Part shown: in pieces, positions 32,367 through 42,220 of the stretch
Numbering within the stretch: position 1 is the stretch's first letter
How the letters are laid out: each line of letters starts with the position of its first letter
Assembly: GCF_003057745.1 (NCBI RefSeq)
Contig: NZ_QBJD02000015.1
Coordinates: 62,001-126,000, forward strand
Source of the DNA: Enterobacter sp. RIT418
Lineage (GTDB): Bacteria > Pseudomonadota > Gammaproteobacteria > Enterobacterales > Enterobacteriaceae
Reading direction: 5' to 3'
Length of the DNA: 64,000 nucleotides
Notes under the pieces: model-generated
Database searches by the model: none
Seen by the model: only the letters and a program-made list of their open reading frames with translations
Told to the model about the DNA's origin: nothing
Translations under genes and position numbers: made by a program

Positions 32367-34303
32367 CGGCGCTGCTTGAGCTAAACGATATTCGCCGCAG
32401 CTACCCGTCCGGCGACGGGCCGGTGGAGGTGCTGAAAGGGATCACCCTGCGCGTGGAAGCGGGAGAGATGGTGGCGATTGTCGGCGCGTCCGGCTCCGGT
32501 AAATCGACGCTGATGAATATCCTCGGCTGCCTGGATAAACCGACCAGCGGCACCTACCGCGTGGCGGGGACGGACGTCTCTACGCTGGACGGCGACGCGC
32601 TGGCAAAGCTGCGCCGCGAGCACTTTGGGTTTATCTTTCAGCGCTACCATCTGCTTTCGCACCTGAGCGCGGCGCAGAACGTTGAGGTCCCGGCGGTGTA
32701 CGCGGGCGTGGAGCGCAAAAAGCGCCTCGAGCGCGCGAAGGCGCTGCTGGCGCGTCTGGGGCTGGCGGAGCGCGTGGAGTATCAGCCGTCGCAGCTTTCC
32801 GGCGGCCAGCAGCAGCGCGTGAGCATCGCCCGGGCGCTGATGAACGGCGGTCAGGTGATCCTCGCGGATGAACCAACCGGGGCGCTCGACAGCCATTCGG
32901 GTGAAGAGGTGATGGCGATCCTCCACCAGCTGCGCGATCAGGGGCATACGGTGATTATCGTGACCCACGACCCGCAGGTGGCGGCGCAGGCGGAGCGCAT
33001 CATTGAGATCCACGACGGCGAGCTGGTCAGCAACCCGCCGCCGCGCGAGTCGCGCGCTGCGGCACCGAAAGAGCCGCTGCCGGTCTCCACCGGCTGGAGC
33101 CAGTTCTCCAGCGGCTTTCGCGAGGCGCTCACCATGGCCTGGCTGGCGATGGCGGCCAACAAGATGCGCACGCTGCTGACCATGCTCGGCATCATCATCG
33201 GCATCGCCTCGGTGGTGTCGATTGTGGTGGTGGGCGACGCGGCAAAACAGCTGGTGCTGGCGGATATCCGCGCTATTGGCACCAACACGATTGACGTCTA
33301 CCCCGGTAAAGATTTCGGCGACGACGAGCCGCAGTACCAGCAGTCCTTAAAGTATGACGACCTGGCGGCCATCCAACGGCAGCCGTGGGTCAATTCGGCC
33401 ACGCCCGCGGTGTCGCAAAACCTGCGCCTGCGCTACGGCAACATCGACGTGGCGGCAAGCGCGAACGGCGTCAGCGGGGACTATTTTAACGTCTACGGCA
33501 TGACCTTTAGCCAGGGCGCGACCTTCAACGCCGAGCAGCTCGCGGGCAGGGCGCAGGTGGTTGTGCTGGACGACAATTCGCGCAGGCAGCTTTTCCCGAA
33601 CAAAACTAACGTGGTGGGGGAGGTGATCCTCGTCGGCAACATGCCTGCGACGGTCATCGGCGTAGCCGAAGAGAAGCAGTCGATGTTTGGCAGCAGTAAA
33701 ATCCTGCGCGTGTGGCTACCGTATTCCACCATCTCCGGGCGAATTATGGGGCAGTCCTGGCTGAACTCGATCACCGTTCGCGTGAAGGAAGGTTACGACA
33801 GCGCGCTCGCCGAGCAGCAGCTTGAGCGCCTGCTGACGCTGCGCCACGGGAAGAAGGATTTCTTCACCTGGAACATGGACGGCCTCTTGAAAACCGCGGA
33901 AAAGACCACACGTACTCTTCAGCTGTTCCTGACGCTGGTGGCGGTCATTTCGCTGGTCGTCGGCGGCATCGGGGTGATGAATATCATGCTGGTGTCGGTG
34001 ACGGAGCGTACGCGCGAAATCGGCATCCGCATGGCGGTGGGCGCTCGCGCCAGCGACGTGCTGCAGCAGTTTTTGATTGAAGCGGTGCTGGTGTGCCTGG
34101 TGGGCGGTGCGATGGGCATTGCGCTGTCGATGATGATTGCCTTTGCGCTTCAGCTCTTTTTACCGGGCTGGGAGATTGGCTTCTCGCCGGTGGCGATCCT
34201 CACCGCGTTTTTGTGTTCGACCTTCACCGGCATTTTGTTCGGCTGGCTCCCGGCACGCAATGCCGCGCGGCTTGATCCGGTAGACGCGCTGGCGCGGGAA
34301 TAA
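32363..34303 (+). CDS. macB: MacB, ABC-type exporter ATPase/permease
   Basis: A 646-aa fusion of an N-terminal ABC ATPase with four membrane helices and a large periplasmic domain. Motifs are Walker [10 protein letters not shown], signature [15 protein letters not shown] and Walker [14 protein letters not shown]; the first helix is near 270-295 and the FtsX-like permease lies at the C-terminus ([20 protein letters not shown]). It is a mechanotransmission pump driving efflux from the periplasm through MacA and TolC. Confidence 0.97.
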   Translation: MTALLELNDIRRSYPSGDGPVEVLKGITLRVEAGEMVAIVGASGSGKSTLMNILGCLDKPTSGTYRVAGTDVSTLDGDALAKLRREHFGFIFQRYHLLSHLSAAQNVEVPAVYAGVERKKRLERAKALLARLGLAERVEYQPSQLSGGQQQRVSIARALMNGGQVILADEPTGALDSHSGEEVMAILHQLRDQGHTVIIVTHDPQVAAQAERIIEIHDGELVSNPPPRESRAAAPKEPLPVSTGWSQFSSGFREALTMAWLAMAANKMRTLLTMLGIIIGIASVVSIVVVGDAAKQLVLADIRAIGTNTIDVYPGKDFGDDEPQYQQSLKYDDLAAIQRQPWVNSATPAVSQNLRLRYGNIDVAASANGVSGDYFNVYGMTFSQGATFNAEQLAGRAQVVVLDDNSRRQLFPNKTNVVGEVILVGNMPATVIGVAEEKQSMFGSSKILRVWLPYSTISGRIMGQSWLNSITVRVKEGYDSALAEQQLERLLTLRHGKKDFFTWNMDGLLKTAEKTTRTLQLFLTLVAVISLVVGGIGVMNIMLVSVTERTREIGIRMAVGARASDVLQQFLIEAVLVCLVGGAMGIALSMMIAFALQLFLPGWEIGFSPVAILTAFLCSTFTGILFGWLPARNAARLDPVDALARE

Positions 34304-34313
34304 CCCGAAAATA

Positions 34314-34342
34314 AAAATGCCAGCCGATCGGGCTGGCATTTT
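34314..34342. terminator. Bidirectional terminator between macB and cspD
   Basis: Perfect 12-bp stem AAAATGCCAGCC / GGCTGGCATTTT with a 5-nt loop between convergent macB and cspD. The A/T ends allow function on both strands. Confidence 0.9.
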
Positions 34343-34373
34343 GCCTGCGGGGTGTACACAATTAAACAGAGCG

Positions 34374-34607
34374 CTACGCGACCGTTGCGACCGCTTCTGC
34401 TTCAATAACGGGGACGATAAGACTGGCGTGATTGCCCTTTGGCCCCTGGTGTACGTCGAACTGAACGGACTGCCCGGCTTTGAGCGTCCTGTAACCATCC
34501 ATCTGAATGGTGGAATAGTGAGCGAAGATATCCTCGCCGCCGCCTTCAGGGCAGATGAACCCAAACCCTTTGGCGTTGTTGAACCACTTAACAGTACCCA
34601 TTTCCAT
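34374..34607 (-). CDS. cspD: Cold-shock-like protein CspD
   Basis: A 77-aa cold-shock domain protein with the RNP motifs GFGFICP and DIFAHYS. In E. coli CspD is a stationary-phase and starvation inhibitor of DNA replication, not cold-induced, and is degraded by Lon. The C-terminal tail (VIEAEAVATVA) is a few residues longer than in K-12. It is divergent from clpS. Confidence 0.96.
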   Translation of the reverse strand: MEMGTVKWFNNAKGFGFICPEGGGEDIFAHYSTIQMDGYRTLKAGQSVQFDVHQGPKGNHASLIVPVIEAEAVATVA

Positions 34608-34874
34608 GCTTCGACTTCCTTCGTAAATCTTATAAATTAAGATGGAATGAACCGGTGGTGGAGTGGAGGCTGTTCAAAACCTCGCCAACTCACGCTTGTA
34701 CAATTTAGATAAACGAAAGAAGCCGTCAAGCGTTTGGCGCTGGAGTTGGGACAATAATCAACCAAAATTTGAAGCAGTTAACGCTATTGCAACAGTTTGT
34801 GACAGACATCGCGGATGACAGTAATAGATGATTGTTATCTAACATCTGAGGTAGATTCAAGAAGATGATGCATC

Positions 34875-35195
34875 ATGGGTAAGACCAACGACTGGCTGGA
34901 TTTCGACCAGCTGGCGGAAGACAAAGTGCGCGACGCGCTAAAACCGCCATCTATGTATAAAGTTATGTTAATGAACGATGACTACACGCCGATGGAATTT
35001 GTTATTGACGTGCTACAAAAGTTCTTTTCTTATGATGTAGAACGTGCAACGCAACTGATGCTTACCGTTCATTATCGAGGCAAAGCCATCTGCGGCATTT
35101 TTACGGCAGAAGTGGCGGAAACCAAAGTAGCGATGGTGAACGATTATGCGAGGGAGAACGAGCATCCGTTGCTGTGTACGCTGGAAAAGGCCTGA
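34875..35195 (+). CDS. clpS: ClpS, N-end rule adaptor of ClpAP
   Basis: A 106-aa adaptor that binds N-degron residues (Leu, Phe, Tyr, Trp) and delivers substrates to ClpA. The core [17 protein letters not shown] and the later TAEVAETK form the N-degron pocket. It is followed by clpA after 27 bp, as in E. coli. The aat gene, which adds Leu/Phe N-degrons, lies 16 kb away in this window. Confidence 0.97.
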   Translation: MGKTNDWLDFDQLAEDKVRDALKPPSMYKVMLMNDDYTPMEFVIDVLQKFFSYDVERATQLMLTVHYRGKAICGIFTAEVAETKVAMVNDYARENEHPLLCTLEKA

Positions 35196-35222
35196 TAAGG
35201 CATAAAATTGGGGGAGGTGCCT

Positions 35223-37502
35223 ATGCTCAATCAAGAACTGGAACTCAGTTTAAACATGGCTTTCGCCAGAGCGCGTGAGCACCGACATGAGTTTATGACC
35301 GTCGAGCATTTACTGCTCGCACTGCTTAGCAACCCGTCCGCCCGCGAAGCGCTGGAAGCCTGCTCCGTGGACCTGGTGGCGCTACGTCAGGAACTCGAAG
35401 CCTTCATCGAACAAACCACACCGGTGCTGCCTGCCAGTGAAGAAGAGCGCGACACGCAGCCGACGCTCAGCTTCCAGCGCGTGCTGCAGCGCGCGGTTTT
35501 CCACGTCCAGTCTTCCGGGCGTAGCGAAGTCACCGGTGCGAACGTGCTGGTGGCCATCTTCAGCGAGCAGGAGTCCCAGGCGGCCTACCTGCTGCGCAAG
35601 CACGAAGTCAGCCGACTCGACGTGGTGAACTTTATTTCTCACGGAACGCGGAAAGACGAGCCGAACCAGGCCTCGGACTCCAGCAATCAGATCAACAACA
35701 GCGAAGAGCAAGCAGGCGGGGAGGATCGTATGGAAAACTTCACCACCAATCTTAACCAGCTTGCTCGCGTGGGCGGTATCGATCCGCTGATTGGTCGCGA
35801 TAAAGAGCTGGAGCGTGCGATCCAGGTGCTGTGCCGCCGCCGCAAAAACAACCCGCTGCTGGTGGGGGAATCCGGCGTGGGGAAAACCGCCATCGCCGAA
35901 GGGCTGGCCTGGCGTATCGTGCAGGGCGACGTGCCGGAAGTGATTGCCGACTGCACCATCTACTCGCTGGATATCGGCTCGCTGCTGGCGGGCACCAAAT
36001 ACCGCGGCGATTTTGAAAAACGCTTTAAGGCGCTGCTGAAACAGCTGGAGCAGGACACCAACAGCATCCTGTTCATCGATGAAATCCATACCATCATCGG
36101 CGCGGGCGCGGCGTCCGGCGGCCAGGTCGATGCCGCTAACCTGATCAAACCGCTGCTCTCCAGCGGCAAGATCCGCGTGATGGGCTCCACGACCTATCAG
36201 GAGTTCAGCAACATTTTCGAGAAAGACCGCGCGCTGGCGCGTCGCTTCCAGAAAATCGACGTCACCGAGCCGTCCGTTGACGAAACGGTGCAGATCATCA
36301 ACGGCCTGAAAACCAAGTACGAAGCGCACCACGACGTGCGTTATACCGCGAAAGCGGTGCGTGCGGCGGTGGAGCTGGCGGTGAAATACATCAACGACCG
36401 TCACCTGCCGGACAAGGCGATTGACGTGATCGATGAAGCAGGTGCGCGTGCGCGCCTGATGCCGGCCAGCAAGCGCAAGAAAACGGTTAACGTGGCGGAT
36501 ATTGAGTCCGTGGTGGCCCGCATCGCGCGTATCCCTGAGAAGAGCGTTTCTCAGAGCGACCGCGACACGCTGCGCACCCTCGGCAATCGCCTGAAAATGC
36601 TGGTCTTTGGTCAGGATAAAGCCATTGAGGCCTTAACCGAAGCGATCAAGATGGCGCGCGCCGGGCTGGGGCATGACCACAAGCCGGTCGGTTCCTTCCT
36701 GTTCGCTGGCCCAACCGGCGTCGGGAAAACCGAGGTGACGGTCCAGCTTTCCAAAGCGCTGGGCATTGAGCTGCTGCGCTTTGATATGTCCGAGTACATG
36801 GAGCGCCACACCGTCAGCCGCCTGATTGGTGCGCCTCCGGGCTACGTGGGCTTTGACCAGGGCGGCCTGCTCACCGACGCGGTGATCAAGCATCCGCACG
36901 CGGTTCTGCTGCTCGATGAAATCGAGAAGGCGCACCCGGACGTGTTCAACATCCTGCTGCAGGTGATGGACAACGGGACGCTGACCGACAACAACGGGCG
37001 CAAGGCGGACTTCCGCAACGTGGTGCTGGTGATGACCACCAACGCCGGGGTGCGTGAAACCGAGCGTAAATCCATCGGCCTGATCCACCAGGACAACAGC
37101 ACCGATGCGATGGAGGAGATCAAGAAGATCTTCACGCCGGAGTTCCGCAACCGTCTGGACAACATTATCTGGTTCGATCACCTGTCTACCGAGGTGATCC
37201 ATCAGGTGGTGGATAAGTTCATCGTCGAGCTGCAGGTTCAGCTGGACCAGAAAGGCGTGTCGCTGGAAGTCAGCCAGGAGGCCCGCAACTGGCTGGCCGA
37301 GAAAGGCTACGACCGTGCGATGGGCGCCCGTCCGATGGCGCGCGTGATTCAGGACAACCTGAAGAAACCGCTGGCGAACGAGCTGCTGTTCGGCTCGCTG
37401 GTGGACGGCGGCCAGGTCACCGTAGCGCTGGACCAGGCGAAGAACGAGCTGACTTACGACTTCCAGAGTGCGGCGAAGCACAAGCCGGAAGCGGCACACT
37501 AA
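35223..37502 (+). CDS. clpA: ClpA, ATP-binding subunit of the ClpAP protease
   Basis: AAA+ unfoldase, 759 aa, with an N domain (1-145), D1 with Walker A GESGVGKT and D2 with GPTGVGKT. The start is ATG 35223 behind GGGGAGG; five more in-frame codons upstream are not needed. An internal ATG at 35730 (codon 170, [10 protein letters not shown]) follows GGGGAGGATCG and corresponds to the known internal start in E. coli that gives a short ClpA. clpA marks the left edge of the accessory island. Confidence 0.97.
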   Translation: MLNQELELSLNMAFARAREHRHEFMTVEHLLLALLSNPSAREALEACSVDLVALRQELEAFIEQTTPVLPASEEERDTQPTLSFQRVLQRAVFHVQSSGRSEVTGANVLVAIFSEQESQAAYLLRKHEVSRLDVVNFISHGTRKDEPNQASDSSNQINNSEEQAGGEDRMENFTTNLNQLARVGGIDPLIGRDKELERAIQVLCRRRKNNPLLVGESGVGKTAIAEGLAWRIVQGDVPEVIADCTIYSLDIGSLLAGTKYRGDFEKRFKALLKQLEQDTNSILFIDEIHTIIGAGAASGGQVDAANLIKPLLSSGKIRVMGSTTYQEFSNIFEKDRALARRFQKIDVTEPSVDETVQIINGLKTKYEAHHDVRYTAKAVRAAVELAVKYINDRHLPDKAIDVIDEAGARARLMPASKRKKTVNVADIESVVARIARIPEKSVSQSDRDTLRTLGNRLKMLVFGQDKAIEALTEAIKMARAGLGHDHKPVGSFLFAGPTGVGKTEVTVQLSKALGIELLRFDMSEYMERHTVSRLIGAPPGYVGFDQGGLLTDAVIKHPHAVLLLDEIEKAHPDVFNILLQVMDNGTLTDNNGRKADFRNVVLVMTTNAGVRETERKSIGLIHQDNSTDAMEEIKKIFTPEFRNRLDNIIWFDHLSTEVIHQVVDKFIVELQVQLDQKGVSLEVSQEARNWLAEKGYDRAMGARPMARVIQDNLKKPLANELLFGSLVDGGQVTVALDQAKNELTYDFQSAAKHKPEAAH

Positions 37503-37514
37503 GTCGTTTTAGTA

Positions 37515-37544
37515 TAAAAGCCGGGTTTTTAACCCGGCTTTTTT
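37515..37544 (+). terminator. Terminator of clpA
   Basis: Stem AAAAGCCGGGTT / AACCCGGCTTTT with a short T loop and a run of six T residues, 13 bp after the clpA stop. Confidence 0.92.
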
Positions 37545-37556
37545 GTGCCCGCTTTT

Positions 37557-37745
37557 CTTCCACTCCCCGTGGAAAGGGCCGGGAAGAGGAAGAAAAGCGG
37601 CAACAGCGCTGTCGTATTGAGTGTTTGTTCCCTCTCCCTGTGGGAGAGGGTCAGGGTGAGGCAAGGTAAAAGCAAAACAGCAACGTAAGTTGCTGTTTTT
37701 GGTGTTTTTACCCTCTCCCCGTGGGAGAGGGTCAGGGTGAGGGCA
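37557..37745. repeat. REP-like palindromes with an orphan terminator hairpin
   Basis: Two clear CCCTCTCCC...GGGAGAGGG units (about 37630-37660 and 37711-37742), each followed by TCAGGGTGAGG, plus a weaker unit at 37557. Between them the hairpin AAAACAGCAAC/GTTGCTGTTTT (37674-37699), followed by GGTGTTT, repeats the composite seen at 17599-17660. Confidence 0.7.
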
Positions 37746-37799
37746 TCTGACCGCAGAGGAATTTTGCGAGGCGCTTTCCAGTTTCTTTCTAAGTCGGTT

Positions 37800-38069
37800 G
37801 CTGGATAAATTCACAGTGATAAATTGGCGGCGCACCTGCAAAATCAGGTGTCGGGATTGGCGTCCTGAAAGTGTGTGAGCAGCAGTTATTGCTGCAGGCT
37901 TCGTTCGCCCTAAAGAAAAGGGTATCATTCTGCATCTGGCGGGCGAATCGGAAGCTTCTTTGAAGCGCCAGTAAGCACACACACTGGTACGCCAATTCCT
38001 TTTCGCCCGCCGCCAGAGAATTGGCGTTTCCTGCGGTGGTAAATTCAAAGTGTGTGAAGGAATTACCCA
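37800..38069 (+). other. Hairpin-rich leader region with short direct repeats
   Basis: This 270-bp stretch before the hypothetical gene at 38070 is dense in small hairpins: CACCTG/CAGGTG (37833-37850), GCAGCA/TGCTGC (37879-37895), GCTTC/GAAGC and CCAGT/ACTGG. AAAGTGTGTGA occurs twice (37868-37878 and 38047-38057), the second copy in the ribosome-site region of the gene, and the complementary CACACACACT lies near 37975. It may be a structured regulatory RNA or leader. No known RNA family was recognised; no tRNA is present. Confidence 0.45.
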
Positions 38070-38504
38070 ATGAATACAGAAAACAATTTCGCCCATCTCT
38101 ACAGCGAATTCTCCCTCAAACCCGATCTCCCCGTCCTTGTCGAACGCTGCAAGCTGCTGGTCGAAATTCTGCTGGACTGCAATTCGCTGCCGCAAACGCA
38201 GCCTGTATGCCGCTGCCTCGGTGCCTATCTGGATGCAGTGAAGGAAGGGCTTGCGGAATCGATGAGCGATTTTCGCGTCGTGGAATTTGAAGACGAGCAG
38301 CCGCAGCACAAGGAGTGGCTGCTGGATGATACGGAAACGAAGTGCGATTACTGCCGCGCGCTCAATCACGTCCTGCTGATTTCGCATTTTGACCGCGACA
38401 TGCTCCCGCATCTGACGGGCCTGCTGCATGACATTACGCACTCAATGGCTGATGACATGGTTGTGCCTCGTTGCCAAAACACGGTTGTGCATCTTATTCC
38501 CTGA
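38070..38504 (+). CDS. Hypothetical 144-aa cytoplasmic protein
   Basis: A plausible gene: ATG 38070 follows GAAGG with 9-bp spacing. The product is acidic and helical, with no signal peptide or membrane segment. It has six cysteines, including CRC and CDYC (CKLLVEILLDC, CRCLGAYL, CDYCRALNH), and a HDITHS segment near the C-terminus; metal binding is possible but not shown. I do not recognise the family. It lies between clpA and the leader of CRISPR array 2, on the array strand. The structured leader suggests a phage- or satellite-derived origin, which is only a guess. Confidence 0.6.
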   Translation: MNTENNFAHLYSEFSLKPDLPVLVERCKLLVEILLDCNSLPQTQPVCRCLGAYLDAVKEGLAESMSDFRVVEFEDEQPQHKEWLLDDTETKCDYCRALNHVLLISHFDRDMLPHLTGLLHDITHSMADDMVVPRCQNTVVHLIP

Positions 38505-38546
38505 CGTGAAAGAGTTTGTCAGGACGTAAACTGACGCATAACTGCG

Positions 38547-38678
38547 GAACCCTTTTTTTGAATGCCTTTCTAAGTTATTGATTTATGAATAATGAAATTA
38601 ATGGCTGGAAAAAAGGGTTCAGACAGAGAAAGTTGATTTTTTTCTTTTAGAACAATAGGGTATTGTTGTTTTCTTCCA
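38547..38678 (+). promoter_or_regulatory. Leader of CRISPR array 2 with IHF-type site and inverted repeat
   Basis: A perfect 12-bp inverted repeat, GAACCCTTTTTT (38547-38558) and AAAAAAGGGTTC (38609-38620), encloses an exact minus-strand IHF consensus AATCAATAACTTA (38571-38583). The site ends 96 nt before repeat 1; array 1 has the same arrangement at 97 nt. The T-rich sequence after the second arm leads into the array. The pre-crRNA promoter is expected here. Confidence 0.75.
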
Positions 38679-41110
38679 GTTCACTGCCGTACAGGCAGCT
38701 TAGAAAAGAAGTCCTCAACTTTATCAAACATACCCTCATGTTCACTGCCGTACAGGCAGCTTAGAAACGCAAACCCTGCACGACAGATTTGAACAGCTAG
38801 TTCACTGCCGTACAGGCAGCTTAGAAAACTGCGCAGCTGCTGAGCAGCGCAGCAGAAGAGTTCACTGCCGTACAGGCAGCTTAGAAAGACCGGAGACGTC
38901 ATAGAGTCACCCTCTACACGTTCACTGCCGTACAGGCAGCTTAGAAAGTGATGGGCAGCGTACTGATGAGCCTACGCCAGTTCACTGCCGTACAGGCAGC
39001 TTAGAAAAGAAAATATTCAGGCGCTTTTTGAGGCGTCAGGTTCACTGCCGTACAGGCAGCTTAGAAAAGCGCGATGCGCGCCAGCTCCAGTTCTTCCTCA
39101 GTTCACTGCCGTACAGGCAGCTTAGAAATCCGTGAGGTGAAATAGAATGTTCAGGTGGTTGTTCACTGCCGTACAGGCAGCTTAGAAACATGGAGCATTC
39201 AGCCGCAATAGCTGACTGGGAGTTCACTGCCGTACAGGCAGCTTAGAAACGTTATTTTGCGTGCGGCGAATACGGATCAAAGTTCACTGCCGTACAGGCA
39301 GCTTAGAAATATATTGGCTGGAGGTGGGCGGAGAATATGAGGTTCACTGCCGTACAGGCAGCTTAGAAAACAGAGAGCGCCATTGATGCGCCGATTAAGC
39401 GGTTCACTGCCGTACAGGCAGCTTAGAAATTTGATATAAGGCGCTTTGAACGTTTCTTTCGGTTCACTGCCGTACAGGCAGCTTAGAAAAATCACTGGAA
39501 AGCGACCTCTCCCCGGCTTATGTTCACTGCCGTACAGGCAGCTTAGAAATATCATTGTGCACGCTCCAGAAAGTCGTTAACGTTCACTGCCGTACAGGCA
39601 GCTTAGAAAACGTCGGCCGCCGTCGGTATATTCGGATCGTTGTTCACTGCCGTACAGGCAGCTTAGAAAAATATCAAGCACTACGGGCGGCGGCACCGGC
39701 TCGTTCACTGCCGTACAGGCAGCTTAGAAATGACAGCGTGGTTAAACCAGAGGGCGAAGAAATGTTCACTGCCGTACAGGCAGCTTAGAAATAATGGTGG
39801 CGGTGTTGAGTGCGGTATTTCCAGTTCACTGCCGTACAGGCAGCTTAGAAAGAGCTACTCAAAGCGGCGTAATAAATTAAGGTTGTTCACTGCCGTACAG
39901 GCAGCTTAGAAAGGAAAACTACCCGCTTGAGAATGGCAAGTTACGTTCACTGCCGTACAGGCAGCTTAGAAATCGAAATTACTGATTAATAATTTCCGGT
40001 CTGTCGTTCACTGCCGTACAGGCAGCTTAGAAAGCTCGGGACACGTGTGATGTTGCTTGAATACGGGTTCACTGCCGTACAGGCAGCTTAGAAAGCTTGC
40101 GCATTACACCTTTACCCTGACTGATCCGTTCACTGCCGTACAGGCAGCTTAGAAATATAAAGTCTCACCTTGAGGTTGTGGAGCATCGTTCACTGCCGTA
40201 CAGGCAGCTTAGAAATTTAATAACTTCTGCATTTTCGTACCCGGTTGGTTCACTGCCGTACAGGCAGCTTAGAAAAGGCGGCCAGCGATATGCTCGACGA
40301 AGTGATAGTTCACTGCCGTACAGGCAGCTTAGAAAGGAAAAAGAGTCAATTTTAAACGCCATTTTCTTGTTCACTGCCGTACAGGCAGCTTAGAAAGCGC
40401 GAACCGGTTCAAGGACATGGCGGGCATCGTTCACTGCCGTACAGGCAGCTTAGAAAAGCAACCACGGTCCCGAGAGGTTTATCAAGGCGTTCACTGCCGT
40501 ACAGGCAGCTTAGAAAGACTGCCGGCTCGAGCGTGATCGGCAGGCTTATGTTCACTGCCGTACAGGCTGCTTAGAAACTGGCGCGCAGAGGGTGAGGTGC
40601 ACGGCTACCGGTTCACTGCCGTACAGGCAGCTTAGAAAAGGCTGCTTCCGTTCACGGCGTAAATTATGGAGTTCACTGCCGTACAGGCAGCTTAGAAAGC
40701 TTGTCGCGGTGCCTCGCGAGGTGTCAGTAAGTTCACTGCCGTACAGGCAGCTTAGAAAAGAAAGTGCGGATTCTATTTTAGGTCGCGTTGGTTCACTGCC
40801 GTACAGGCAGCTTAGAAACGGCGGCTCCATGAAACCGCCGTAGTGAATTTGTTCACTGCCGTACAGGCAGCTTAGAAAGGCAACAGCCGGGTAAATGTTT
40901 CTTGCTTAAGGTTCACTGCCGTACAGGCAGCTTAGAAAAGAAAATTTCGCCGCGCTACACGTGGCAATGTGTTCACTGCCGTACAGGCAGCTTAGAAACG
41001 AAAGTCGTCACCGGCGCGGAGGATGCCAGCGTTCACTGCCGTACAGGCAGCTTAGAAAACATTGCAGACGGCACCGGCACCACCGATGAAGTTCACTGCC
41101 GTACAGGCAG
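38679..41110 (+). CRISPR. CRISPR array 2, type I-F, 41 repeats
   Basis: Forty-one repeats and 40 spacers of 32-33 nt. The repeat is GTTCACTGCCGTACAGGCAG plus CTTAGAAA, with nearly no variation and loop GTACA throughout. Repeat 32 (40550) has GGCTG in place of GGCAG, breaking the second base pair of the Cas6f stem. Repeat 41 (41091-41110) consists only of positions 1-20 and stops at the Cas6f cleavage point, where the type VI cassette begins. The leader is at the clpA side, so new spacers should enter far from the cas genes. Open frames across the array are artefacts of the repeat. Confidence 0.99.
41094..41110 (+). repeat. Left copy of the 17-bp direct repeat flanking the type VI cassette
   Basis: CACTGCCGTACAGGCAG, the core of repeat 41, is repeated exactly at 42767-42783. 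Joining left flank, one copy and right flank recreates a full 28-bp CRISPR repeat. Confidence 0.9.
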
Positions 41111-41138
41111 TCAATAACAAATTAATCAAGGAAAAGAT

Positions 41139-41243
41139 ATGAAGATTCTTAAATCCTTATTAGGTTTATGGTTAATAAGTTTGGGAAACAAGACTGAGGA
41201 CCTGTCAGTCGTAAAACTATATGGAAGACCATTATGGCTTTAA
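41139..41243 (+). CDS. Possible 34-aa small ORF leading into the toxin gene
   Basis: ATG 41139 follows AAGGAAAAG, a better ribosome site than that of the next gene. The peptide starts MKILKSLLGLWLISLG (hydrophobic) and ends GRPLWL, overlapping the start of the Tlde1-like gene by 10 bases in another frame. It could be a translational-coupling leader or the remnant of another gene. No known family was recognised. Confidence 0.35.
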   Translation: MKILKSLLGLWLISLGNKTEDLSVVKLYGRPLWL

Positions 41244-41755
41244 ATGGAACTATGATGCTTAACGGTGCTGACTACGCGCCCTTTAACCTCTTTGGTGTTG
41301 GCGTGTTCATGGCCCATTCTGGGAAAGGAGCCTACCGTAACAGCGGCTCTTGTGGTGCAATAAAAGGTGCGGGTCCAATTCCCCCGGGTAAATACTGGAT
41401 TGTTGATCGTGGCACAGGAGGGGTCTTTTCAGGATTGAAAGCTAAGGCGCAAGATCAGTGGAACAAAATCAGATTTGGGGCTGAATTTGGACGTGATGAA
41501 TGGTTTGCCTTGTATAAGGATGATTGGGGAATAGATGATGGCACCTGGATTGAAAACGTCTACCGTGGATTGTTCAGACTTCATCCCGGAACGGTGTCAG
41601 AAGGTTGTATAACGATCGCACATAATTCTGATTTTGCCTTAATTCGCAATGCACTTATGAACACAGAGCTTATTCAGATTCCTTGTATGCGTTCCCTGAT
41701 GGCACGTGGCTTGGTCGAGGTTATTGATGGTGGCTACAAAAATGGTTGTTCGTAA
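41234..41755 (+). CDS. Tlde1-like type VI effector (DUF2778, L,D-transpeptidase fold)
   Basis: A 173-aa protein without a signal peptide, as expected for type VI cargo. The segment RLHPGTVSEGCITI carries the catalytic His (H117) and Cys (C125) in the HxGT..SxGC arrangement of the DUF2778/YkuD-like family. Tlde1 effectors act in the target periplasm, cutting or exchanging peptidoglycan stem peptides. GSCGAIKGAGPIPPGKYWI upstream is also typical of DUF2778. The ATG at 41234 follows GGAAG. Its end overlaps the next gene, which encodes a small membrane protein, matching an effector-immunity pair. Assigned by motif memory only. Confidence 0.8.
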   Translation: MALNGTMMLNGADYAPFNLFGVGVFMAHSGKGAYRNSGSCGAIKGAGPIPPGKYWIVDRGTGGVFSGLKAKAQDQWNKIRFGAEFGRDEWFALYKDDWGIDDGTWIENVYRGLFRLHPGTVSEGCITIAHNSDFALIRNALMNTELIQIPCMRSLMARGLVEVIDGGYKNGCS

Positions 41756-42005
41756 ACGGGCTGTTAGGTTGATCAAAACGGTCTGGTTTCTGACAATCAC
41801 TTTTAGCGTCGGTTATTTTTTAGCTCCTCCGGAAGCTTATCTCAATCATGAGATGATATCTAAAATATGCAATGTGATTTATGGCGACGTGAATGCAGAA
41901 ACAATGTACGAAACGCATACCAATATTGATATGTTGATGGTTTTTTCATTCAGTGTGTTTATTTATTTCGTAACGGTAAAGACATTCAGTAAAATAAGGA
42001 GATAA
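41742..42005 (+). CDS. Probable immunity protein for the Tlde1-like effector
   Basis: A small basic membrane protein, 87 aa from ATG 41742 (an ATG at 41727 would add five residues). It overlaps the toxin stop by 14 bases. Two hydrophobic segments (LIKTVWFLTITFSVGYFLAP and MLMVFSFSVFIYFVTV) flank a loop of about 30 residues (ICNVIYGDVNAETMYETHTN), likely periplasmic. Immunity proteins for Tlde1 act in the periplasm, which agrees with this topology. The call comes from position and topology; the family is not recognised from sequence. Confidence 0.65.
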   Translation: MVVRKRAVRLIKTVWFLTITFSVGYFLAPPEAYLNHEMISKICNVIYGDVNAETMYETHTNIDMLMVFSFSVFIYFVTVKTFSKIRR

Positions 42006-42157
42006 CATATATCAGCTACCTGCGTCGACATACGCATGGCTTGTGGTTCAATCACGTTTTGGCCGATCGCCTCGGTAAAATCCTTTATGGATCTAAAAAT
42101 ATCGGTCAGGATTATTTATACGAGCTTTATACATACGTCCGGTTGATAGTTATCTAG
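41993..42157 (+). pseudogene. Remnant of a second immunity-like gene
   Basis: This frame has no start codon and encodes ISYLRRHTHGLWFNHVLA then DRLGKILYGSKNIGQ and ends in TAG at 42155-42157. It aligns by eye to the middle of the preceding immunity protein: WFNHVLADRLGKILYG with YLNHEMISKICNVIYG, and the following Tyr-Glu-Leu region with its second hydrophobic segment. It looks like the 3' part of a diverged tandem paralogue, as often left by immunity gene turnover. Confidence 0.5.
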
Positions 42158-42220
42158 TTAATAATAGAGACTATTTACCTGTCAGTAATGAACTTTTTTA
42201 ACCAAATAAGGTAATAGAGT

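Noticed and set aside
37789..38070. 93-codon minus-strand frame starting at TTG and overlapping the hairpin-rich region
   Set aside because: Non-ATG start, overlaps the better-supported plus-strand gene start, and its openness may come from the structured repeats. Kept only as part of the finding on that region.
38681..40830. Many open frames across array 2, on both strands, with repeated FLSCLYGSE or SLPYRQLR peptides
   Set aside because: They are translations of the CRISPR repeat read through spacers of a length that keeps frame; no ribosome sites or conserved protein.
41091..41110. Reading the truncated repeat 41 as an ordinary decayed array end
   Set aside because: Possible alone, but the exact complementary repeat part at 42767 followed by a spacer-length segment and another repeat start fits an interruption better.
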